From: Liolophura sinensis
Taxonomy: Eukaryota; Mollusca; Polyplacophora; Chitonida; Chitonidae
Reading direction: 5' to 3'
Length of the DNA stretch: 64,000 bases
Assembly (NCBI RefSeq): GCF_032854445.1
Contig: NC_088306.1
Coordinates: 29,857,764 to 29,921,763, forward strand
Shown here: positions 12,849 through 24,800 of the stretch, piece by piece
How positions within the stretch are numbered: position 1 is the first letter of the stretch
Layout of the letters: each line of letters opens with the position of its first letter
Made by a program: the position numbers and the translations under genes
Notes under the pieces: generated by a model
The model's input: the letters and a program-made list of their open reading frames with translations, nothing else
Told to the model about the DNA's origin: nothing
Databases searched by the model: none

Positions 12849-15800
12849 TGTCTAGTGCATATATCATCCTGGTGTTCAACCATGCCTTTACACTCACCCA
12901 ATTTCTTTTTCTGAACTTCATTCTGGTCTCCCCAATCGCTTAAGTCAATTTCCCAAGCTGTGTTTTCAGAAGATGAGCTTTCTGAGCGTATTTTTGGTCC
13001 AGGTAGATCAACAAAATCTCCAGCACCATTGCTGGTTAGGAGAGTCGTGCCACCATTCGCAAATGCAGAATCTAAAATATTTTCACTGTCTTTTTCCTTG
13101 GAAACTCCATTTGCAAGGGGCATGTTGGTGGTCATCTCCTTTCGGGAGATGTTAGAGTTACCTCCCTTACCCTCATCAGACGGCTTTGACTGACTGGCTA
13201 ACTGATGCGGATCAGAAAGGTCACCTGATAATCCTGAATTCTGATTGGTGGATTGTGTGTCACTGGATACGGCTGCAGCTGAATAAGCTTGGGTAACTGA
13301 AATACCGTAAGTAAGCCATGAACTTCTTTACGCAAATCAGTGTCTTCGGGCAAACAAGACTCACTATGTAAGTACTGTAGCCACGATACTCCTGGTGGGT
13401 CTACATGCTGATAGTTCTCCACAAGTCTATAACTACACATGTAGTATTAGTTACAAGCTTCTGACACTTTCACTTAAAGGAACTTTCAAAGATGGCATTA
13501 AATTCTCATGTTTCTACAGTAATCTGAAATAAATCCATCGTAGCAATGTTACATTCTTTTAATTTTCTTCACGTAATTAAAATCTTAATCACGCATTCAT
13601 TTTAACTTAGCTCCATGAACTATCAGGCGGAACGTACCTGCACTGACAGAACTCAGCAGCGCCTGACACTGATGGGAGCTGATCCCTTCACTCTGATTGG
13701 ACAGATGAATCAGAAGTTCCTCCACCTCAGCCACCAATCGCCCCAGGATGCTTGCCTGCAGCTGCTGTAACTCAACGGCTGCAGACGTACGGGCTGCACT
13801 GCTGCGTGTCGCAGCTGTCTGGTCACTTTGGAAGGAATCCAGTGCATCCTCAAAATCATCATCACTTTCGTCGCTCTCATCAAGAGTGCTTTCCGAATCT
13901 GCAAATACATTAACACAACATGTTAGAGTGAAACAGAGGTGATAACTGACCACTCTGCTGACGGACAAATGTTTTGGCATAGTTTTCTTGATAACGGTAC
14001 CACATCAGCACATATAAATCTTCCTATTAGATTTACTTTGCATTAATCCTTCACACAATATAGATTTACCTCTAAAACCTATATTTAATAGGTTTACATC
14101 ATCATTTGAAGAGACACCTTGATCTGACAGCGGACCAAGATGTACTTCCTCTGGAGAAATAGTAGGAGGGCGTCCATCTATGCTGAGCTTGTCACTGATT
14201 ACCTCCCCTTGTCGGTGACCCTCCACACTGTCTGGTGTTTGATTGGCTGGTACTGACTCCTGGGCCCCCATATCAGCTTGAGTACCAAGACTTTAGCTGA
14301 AGCGAAGGAAGTGTGCAGTGTTTACAACAAACCATCGTAAGGCTACAGCTGATATTGTATACGACATACTCTAACTCACCAGGAATTTCAACCATGAGTA
14401 ACTTGCCCATTTTTCCTGACTCTAAGAGTTCTATTGATTTTAGAAATTTTGAAGGTGTTTTGAGATTTGCTTGGAACATAGAATGACATTCTACTAGAAA
14501 ATTGTAAATTTCAGCCACAAAAATAAATATTTTATGACGTTTATTTACCTCTAAAAATGCACTCTTGTGGCCAAAATTGTAGGCCATGCAGAATACATAG
14601 ATGCATGGTTTCACACAATTCTCCACCTGGCAGCTATTAAACCTGCCACGCAAACTGAAGGTTTGTATATCTCTCTCTGTGCCACAACTCAAGGTAGAAT
14701 TTAAGTGCTCATTACCTCCCCAGGAAAGTTCTGTTTTTGCCGGCATATATTTCAGACAGACTGACTTGGCTGTCCGTTTGTGTGTCATGTGTCTGTCTGT
14801 CTGTCTGTCTGTGTTTGCAACCTTAAAGACAAATGTTATGCACAAGTTTAGATGAAATTTTCCACTGAGTCAGCTTCTGCTTTGTCATGAGCCATGTAAC
14901 AAATCACAATTCAGGAATGTTTCATGTTCATTCAAGTATTTTCTAGTTTCTTACAAATAAAAAAAAATACAGTGAGATTAGCAATTCAGCCACAAAGTAC
15001 AACTATAATACATGTTACTGCTGCAAAATGCACAAAAATCCTTTAATATACCTGTGCTTTAGAATGTAATTAGGCATACCCTCAGTATAACTCCAACATC
15101 TGTTACAGCAAGACTTAAGCCCTGGAGGATATGAAAAAACTTCAAAACATGGATCTCATTTCAACCAATGACCATACCGCCCATCACAAGACAGACAATG
15201 CACCTGTAGACAAGTAATACAAAATGACATATCTGCATACACTAGTTGAGGAGGTCAAATTTAGAAAAACAGACAACATTTTACTACCCCGTCAAAGAAA
15301 TTTTGTGGGTGTGGACTGATATCATTAATTTCAAGTTTAAATTTCCCCAATATCACTTCATCATTAGAATTAATTGTTCATAATCGGCTTTCAAGGACTG
15401 AATTAAATTTAACTACAATGTACATGTACAATGTAATTATCAGTGTGGTTAAAAAACAAGCCTTTTAGCATTACTCAAAATCATTTTCTATTGTCTATCT
15501 AATTTTGTTTCGGCCAGCTTATATTACATGTACATCAAATGTCTTTTTTTCAAGTAATGATTTTGATTAAACTAATAAAAAGGATTTTAAAGCATGTAAT
15601 ATTGAGGCCAAGCTTGAATACACAGGTAAACTGCTGCCAAGGACATTCTCAGTCTAGGGCCACACGAAACAGACTCTCGGGCACCATTTCATGAAGCCTG
15701 CCATGGGCATTCTCAGTCTAGGGCCACACAAAACAAACTCTCAGGCACCATTTCATGAAGCCTGCCAAGGACATTCTCAGTCTAGGGCCACACAAAACAG

Positions 15801-18800
15801 ACTCTCGGGCACCATTTCATGAAGCCTGCCAAGGACATTCTCAGTCTAGGGCCACACAAAACAGACTCTCGGGCACCATTTCATGAAGCCTGCCAAGGAC
15901 ATTCTCAGTCTAGGGCCACACAAAACAAACTCTCAGGCACCATTTCATGAAGCCTGCCAAGGACATTCTCAGTCTAGGGCCACACAAAACAGACTCTCGG
16001 GCACCATTTCATGCAACCTGCCAAGGACATTCTCAGTCTTGGGCCACACAAAACAGACTCTTGGGCACCATTTCATGAAGCCTGCCAAGGACATTCTCAG
16101 TCTAGGGCCACACAAAACAGACTCTCGGGCACCATTTCATGAAGCCTGCCATGGGCATTCTCAGTCTAGGGCCACACAAAACAAACTCTCAGGCACCATT
16201 TCATGAAGCCTGCCAAGGACATTCTCAGTCTAGGGCCACACAAAACAGACTCTCGGGCACCATTTCATGAAGCCTGCCAAGGACATTCTCAGTCTAGGGC
16301 CACACAAAACAGACTCTTGGGCACCATTTCATGAAGCCTGCCAAGGACATTCTCAGTCTAGGGCCACACAAAACAAACTCTCGGGCACCATTTCATGAAG
16401 CCTGCCAAGGACATTCTCAGTCTAGGGCCACACAAAACAGACTCTCGGGCACCATTTCATGAAGCCTGCCAAGGACATTCTCAATCTAGGGCCACACAAA
16501 ACAGACTCTCGGGCACTATTTTATGGAAGCCTGACATTGTACACTATTTCATGGAAGCCTGACATTTTACACCAATTCATGGAAGCCTGCCAAGGACATT
16601 CGCAGTCTTGGGCCACACAAAACAGACCGTCAGGCACCATTTCATGGAAGCGTGACATTTTACACCATTTCGTGGAAGCCTGACATTTTACACCATTTCA
16701 TGGAAGCCTGACATTTTACACCAGTGTATATTTTTACAAAACTATGCACAACTTGACAACTTAGGCATGATGCACATGACTACAAATATCAGGTACTGTT
16801 CAATAGATGATATTCAGGCTTGGTTCAGGGTCACATTCAGCTTATTAGGCAAACGAAAAAGTCCAAACCCAGATGAGATTAAAAGGTTAATTAGATGTTA
16901 AAAATGTAAAATTTAAATATCATATTTTGCTGAATCAATGTTCTTAAGTTATTAAGTTGTATAAGTTATTAAGTTGTATAAGTTATTAAGTTGGCTTCCT
17001 GTTCCACCGTACGTGGTAAGGTCGGTCAGCAACCTGCGGATGGTCCGTGGGTTTCCCTTGGGCTCTGCCCAGTTATCTCCCACCATAATGCAGGTTGCTG
17101 TCATATAAATGAAATATTCTTGAGTACGGCATAAAACACCAATCAAATAAATAAATCTATCAACAATTTCTTGACTTTAGACTAAACTATGAGACTCAAA
17201 ATGATGCCCAAACTAAAAAGCCTAATGTATTTGACCTTGATGTTATACTCTGAAGAATTTACAGAAGGGTTAATTTTTTGTGACTGCCAATACATATGCA
17301 TGTACACATGTCCTTTGCATATTACAGACCATATTTAGTGAAAATTATCATTTTATCAATAAAACATTTATTTAAAAAATGTATCGAAATGGCTACAGCA
17401 GACCCACCTCAATATAGCTCTATCAGACTTTCTTCAGCAGGGAAGATTTTCAACAACTGTAGGCCTATGTATCTACATACATGTATATATTTACGCATAC
17501 ATATTATATATCAGTGCCACAGACCTACTTTATATCCACAGTGACACAACTATGCAAGTATTAACAGTACATATTAACCTGATAGATACATGCATGGATG
17601 TAAAACTTCATGCTGCCGTTATCTTACCCATCTCTGACAACAGCTGTATGTATTATATAAGACATTACCACCACCACCACCAAACAGGTAACAGATGGTC
17701 TATTGCTCCCAGGCATCCTGTGTTATACAGGTCCATCTTTTCATGTAGGATAAGATGATTATGTACATGTAGAATAGTAAATTTAATCAACATGTCAAAG
17801 AAGATTTAATATCATGGCTACTGTCAATCTAAAAAAAACAAAATAAAATTCAGTCACCACACAGAACAAAATTTAAAAAAAAATGATACAGAACAAATAA
17901 ATTTCAGTACATGTATGGTACAGGCTTGTTTACATATTTCTACAACAATTAACAGCCCGACTGTGTGACCATATAGATTTTGTTTACATGTCATCTGAGC
18001 CTATATTAACTACATCTATCTGTTGGTTGGTTCCCTGCTGAAATTACATTAAACTGATGCTTTATAAAAGCATGCGCAAATACATGACATGCACGCATAC
18101 ATACATGCATGCAAATGGATTAGTGTATACCTGTACAAATGGACTAGTGTATAACTGTACAAATGGATTAGTGTATAACTGTACAAATGGATTAGGGTAT
18201 AACTGTACAAATGGATTAGTGTATAACTGTACAAATGGATTAGTGTATAACTGTACAAATGGACCAGTGTATAACTGTACAAATGGATTAGTGTAAAACT
18301 GTACAAATGGACTAGTGTATAACTGTACAAATGGATTAGTGTATAACTGTACAAATGGATTAGTGTATAACTGTATAAATGGGCTAGTGTATAACTGTAC
18401 AAATGGACCAGTGTATAACTGTACAAATGGACCAGTGTATAACTGTACAAATGGACTAGTGTATAACTGTACACATGTACAAATGGATTAGTGTATAACT
18501 GTACAAATGGACTAGTGTATAACTGTACAAATGGATTAGTGTATAACTGTACAAATGGATTAGTGTATAACTGTATAAATGGGCTAGTGTATAACTGTAC
18601 AAATGGACCAGTGTATAACTGTACAAATGGACCAGTGTATAACTGTACAAATGGACTAGTGTATAACTGTACACATGTACAAATGGATTAGTGTATAACT
18701 GTACAAATGGACTAGTGTATAACTGTACAAATGGATTAGTGTATAACTGTACAAATGGACTAGTGTATAACTGTACAAATGGATTAGTGTATAACTGTAC

Positions 18801-21800
18801 ACATGGATTAGTGTATAACTGTACAAATGGACTAGTATATAACTATACAAATGGGCTAGTATATAACAGTACAAATGGATTAGTGTATAACTGTACAAAT
18901 GGATTAGTGTATAACTGTACAAATGGACTAGTGTATAACTGTACACATGGATTAGTGTATAGCTGTACAAATGGACTAGTGTATAATTGTACAAATTGAT
19001 TAGTGTATAACTGTACAAATGGACCAGTGCACAACTGTACAAATGGACTAATATATAACTGTACAAATGGACTAGTATATAACTATACAAATGGGCTAGT
19101 ATATAACAGTACAAATGGATTAGTGTATAACTGTACAAATGGATTAGTGTATAACTGTACAAATGGACTAGTGTATAACTGTACACATGGATTAGTGTAT
19201 AGCTGTACAAATGGACTAGTGTATAATTGTACAAATTGATTAGTGTATAACTGTACAAATGGACCAGTGCACAACTGTACAAATGGACTAATATATAACT
19301 GTACAAATGGACTAGTGTACAACTGTACAAATGGACTAGTGTACAACTGTACAAATGGACTAGTGTATAACTGTACAAATTGATTAGTGTATAACTGTAC
19401 AAATGGACCAGTGCACAACTGTACAAATGGACTAGTATATAACTGTACAAATTGATTAGTGTATAACTGTACAAATGGACTAGTGTATAACTGTACAAAT
19501 GGATTAGTATATACCTGTACACATGGATTAGTGTATAACTGTAGAAATGGACTAGTATATAACTGTACAAATGGACTAGTGTATACCTGTACAAATAGAC
19601 TAGTATATAACTGTACAAATGGACTAGTGTATAACTGTACAAATGGACTAGTATATAACTGTACACATGGATTAGTGTATAACTGTACACATGGATTAGT
19701 GTATAACTGTACAACTGGATTAGAGTATAACTGTACAAATGGACTAGTGTACAACTGTACAAATGGACTAGTATATAACCGTACAAATGGACTAGTGTAT
19801 AACTGTACAAATGGACTAGTGTATAATTGTACAAATGGATTAGAGTATAACTGTACAAATGGACTAGTGTACAACTGTACAAATGGACTAGTATATAACC
19901 GTACAAATGGACTAGTGTATAACTGTACAAATAGATTAATATATAACTGTACAAATGGATTACTATATAACTGTACATGTACTGGGAGTTCAGCTGTATA
20001 TATATATGACTCAAAATTTCCTCCCTGGCTCAGTTGGTTAGCGGGCTAGTGCAGCATGATGACCCAGGAGTCTTTCACCAATGCGGTCGCTGTGAGCTCA
20101 AGTCAGCTCAAGCTGCCTTCCTCTCTGGCCGTACATGGGAAGGTCTGCAAGCAACCTGTGGATGGTTGTGGGTTTCCCCCAGGCACTGCCCGGTTTCCTC
20201 TAACCATAATGCTGGCCACTGTTGTATAAGTGAAATACTCTTGAGTACGGTGTAAAACACCAATCAAATAAATAAATAAATATCACTGAGTAATCACGTA
20301 ACTTATATGCTAGGAGAGTAATAGCCATAAAAATAGGCTGAACTATAGGCTAAAAATAGGCATGCGATACTCAGAAATACATTTAGCCTATCTAAGGTGC
20401 AAATACATGTACATAAACTCACAACTTAACAAAGAGAATTTAACACATAAATAATCATACTTTTTGTTTTTGGTCAAGTTTAAAAATGAAAATGAATTAG
20501 ACAATTAATAATAAATGGGGAAAAAAAACCCCAACTTACTGATATCTGTGAGGATGACTTCATGCTATGTGCTTTACCGTACCAGTCCCATCAACATATA
20601 AAATAAAGTCAATAAATTTTTTTTTCAATTTGATGACTCAAAGCTTTGTGGACTGACATGTACATTGTGGAAATGTGTTTCTGTATATCCTACATGTACA
20701 ACCCAAACAAAAACAAAGAGGATTAAATATTTACCAACATCAGGCACAGACACATTTACAAACATCATTGTCTATCTGAAGATGATTGACAGACATGACT
20801 CATCCTACTAGTGACTACTTGTACATGCTGACTACCTGTGGATCTAGACTCATGTATTACTACAGCACTATGCTCACTTCACACACTGCCGTTTCTCTTG
20901 TTTCTCTTAACATGGAGTTTAGCTACAGACTAAGCTGGCTCTAAATTCTGTCAACCATCAGCATTCAGGCCACTCCTATATAGTAAATTGTCAATTCCTC
21001 CTTGTTTATATTGTTACATGTATTTGATTTGTTTGTTTGGTTGAGGTAAATAAACAAACACAATGTTGCCTTAGATCAGTGTTTTCTGTTAAATCATATT
21101 ATAACAGCCTCCTTCATGTACTTACTAGTACCCTTATTCCTCAACCTTTTCCCACATGAAAGAGCAACTTTCAGTGCAATTTTTGTGCATTTTTAATTTC
21201 ATTTTGGAGCCAAAACTACATCGGTTGGATTGCCCATTTTCAAGGCTTCACAAGAAGTATAAACATATCAGGCTACACAGAATTATGTCTTCAGAATATG
21301 CTTGAATGAACATCTTGCAAACATGAGAAACAGTTGAAGAATTACTGTATCAACAAACTTGATGTGTTTAAACAGATTAAATATTATGCATGTAGGCCTA
21401 TATATGTTTTAAAGCAAAACAAAACAAGAAAAACAAACAGAACTAACTGGCCTGATGAACAGACCAAAAAGAATCCCTAAGTGACATCGACTCCAGATTC
21501 ATCAGATCTCTGTATGCATGCATCTATCATGTGTCTACATGTATAAAATTAGCTTTTACCTTTTATAATTCTTACCAGTCTCAGCTGAACTGATTTTATT
21601 AAGATTAAAGCAGTGCTTTTTTGCTAAAACATTGCAGTTTCCATGGCAACATTAATATATATGTTCATCTTGGTCGTCTTTTCTCCTCCTCACCATGCTC
21701 TCTTTAATTTAATTGTAATAAACACTGCATATGTGTTTCTTTCTCAAAATACATGTAATAAAGATCCTGGCTGTACTCTCCTAAACTGTCAACATACTTG

Positions 21801-24800
21801 TAATAAAGCTCCTGGCTGTACTCAACTTAGTCAATATACATATAACAAAGATTTTTTTTAAAATCTCCTAAATTACCAACATTCAGGTAAAAAGATCCTT
21901 GCTGTACTCTCCTAAATTGTCAGCGTACATGTAATAAGGATCCTGGCTATACATACTCTTTGTCAACATACATGTAATAAAGATCCAGGCTGTACTCACC
22001 AAAATTGTCAACATATATCATAAAATCCTGGCTGTGTTTTCCTGAATCGTCAAGCTGAACATACATGTAATAAAGATCCTCGCTGTGTTTTCCTGAATTG
22101 TCAACATGCATGTAATAAAGATCCTGGCTGTACTCTCCTAAATTGTCAGCATACATGTAATGAAGATCCCGGCTGTGTTTTCCTGAACTGTCAAGCTGAA
22201 CATACATGTAATAAATATCCTTGCTGTGTTTTCCTGAATTGTCAACATGTATGTAATAAGGATCCTGGCTATACTCTCCTAAATTGTCAACATACATGTA
22301 ATGAAAATCCCAGCTGTGTTTTCCTGAACTGTCAAGCTGAACATACATGTAATAAAGATCCCGGCTGTGTTTTCCTCAATTGTCAAGCTGAACATACTTG
22401 TAATAAAGATCCTGGCTGTATATACTCTTTGTCAACATACATGCAATAAAGATCCTGGCTGTGTTTTCCTGAATTGTCAAGCTGAACATACATGTAATAA
22501 ATATACTGGCTGTATGTACTCTTTGTTAACATACATGTAATAAAAATCTTGTCTATGATTTCTTTTCTCAAGTTACATTTTGTAATAAAGACCTGCCCAA
22601 TGCATGTTATCATTTCTCAACATACATGTAACATGTTGTTTTTTCCTCAACTTACACCCAGTATGCATAATACAGATCCTTTCCATGTTCATCTATGTTG
22701 TCACTGACTCCTGTTCATCTATGTTGTCACTGACTCCTGTTTAGCTACGTCGTCACTGACTCCTGTTCATCTATGTTGTCAGACTCCTGTTCATCTATGT
22801 TGTCACTGACTCCTGTTTAGCTACTTTGTCACTGACTTCAGTTTAGCTACGTCGTCACTGACTCCTGTTCATCTATGTTGTCACTGGCTCCTGTTCATTT
22901 ATGTTGTCACTGGCTCCTGTTCATTTATGTTGTCACTGACTCCTGTTCATCTATGTTGTCACTGACTCCTGTTCATCTATGTTGTCACTGACCCCTGTTC
23001 ATCTATGTTGTCACTGACTCCTGTTCATCTACATGTATGTTGTCACTGACTCCTGTTCATCTATGTTGTCACTGACTCCTGTTCATCTATGTTGTCACTG
23101 ACTCCTGTTCATCTATGTTGTCACTGACTCCTGTTCATCTATGTTGTCACTGACTCCTGTTCATACTCTCCTTTCTCAAAAACATACACGTAGGTATGTA
23201 AAAAATGCATCGTGTATAAAACAGTTAGATGATGGTCAATTATGCCTGCCTAAGTGGCATTATACCATCATTCATTATTCGTTCAATGTAGATCTGATGA
23301 CCAAAACAGATCCTGTATATGCTACCCCTTACTAACACACACTTACATGGAAGCTGTACATTGTAATAATGTACACATGTACTACAGATCAGCTGGCTTA
23401 ACTTGCGTGCCTATAACACAACTGGCACATATTTAATTGACATTGTTAAATGACACATGACTATCTTAATTGTTACAAATTTACCTACATTGTTTTTATT
23501 CCCACATCAAAGTTTCCTGTACATATCAGTGCACTGTCATTAAAAAACCAAACAAAAAAGTTCAGTTTGTCTTTTCACTGGCAGATGAAACCATTATTAA
23601 TTAACAGGTATTTCAATGACATGTCACAGAAGTATATAAGGGGCCTACACTGGAGAAAGAATTAAAGCTATTATTAAAACTAGTGTGTTTTTCCTGAGTC
23701 AGAAATTTCCAATTAATGCTTGAAACCCAACCTTTGACATACATGTATATAAATATGTAACCGAACTGCTCCACTTGCATGTTTGGCTCTGTGCCCCAGG
23801 ATCAAATACCTTGTGTGCCATACCCTACCCACCTGTCCTTCACACAATGAATTGACAAAGGACCAGGTAGACCTCCTCTTTAATGAGCTTGTTTGAAGCT
23901 ATGGGCCTATATTGAGGACACATACAGTACCCGATACTTGAAATATATGTAAATGTACAAGGCCAGAGACTAGTTGCTTCCGTCTATGGTTTCCGCTAGC
24001 AGCAGAAAACCTTTAGGTGTAGCTGCATAGATGCATGTAACATATAGGATGCTCAAATAGTAATAAACTACTTGTATGGTCTCAACCAGATAGCTCCATA
24101 TCCTGAAGACCCAGGCCTGGTGATGGTGGGTCCACAGGGGGGTATACAAACGCTGGAATGTCGATATCACACATGCATGTAATATGGCAGTGTTGCTAGT
24201 GTAGGCCTACATACAAAGTTTGCTGTATTTTGTGCTATTTTATTTAACAAACCAGTTCCAGTCAAATCTAGGCCTACATGTACATAAATGTAACCATTCA
24301 TAAGAGTGATTTTATAAACTGCATAAATTTTCAAACCCAATGGAATGAGACAGATCTGATATATCATAGCAAAGACAAGACCAGAGACAATTCTGAGGTA
24401 TAAAACATCTGTTTTGATTTGGGGTGATAGGAGCAAAACCGCACAAACGATATAGTAATTTAATATGATTTATATAATGAAACAATAAAAGTAGGGGCCT
24501 CTGTGGCTCAGTTGGTCAGTGCGCTAGCACAGCGTAATGACCCAGGAGCCTCTCACCAATGTGTTTATAAGTGTGTTCATTAATCCTATGTGCAATAAGC
24601 CTAAGTCTGCAGTTATGTTTGAAAAATGTAAAATCCAGGTATATAAGGGCAAATCAATCACATTAGAATGTTGGTGTTTAATAAGGCTTGAATGTCAGTT
24701 GACAGACAGACAGACAGACAAACAGGCAGACAGACAGACAGACAGACAGACAAACCGCATCCCAGCCAGACAAACAGGTAGGCAGACATACAGATAAACA

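Noticed and set aside
18656-20014. Reading frame of about 450 codons on the minus strand (LYSYTLVH repeats)
   Set aside because: It lies wholly in the 24-bp satellite. The opposite strand is also open, unit indels shift frames elsewhere, and the composition is pure repeat.
22685-23165. CRISPR-like short direct repeats
   Set aside because: Units are contiguous with no unique spacers, and the genome is clearly eukaryotic. The same holds for the 22-, 24- and 44-bp arrays.
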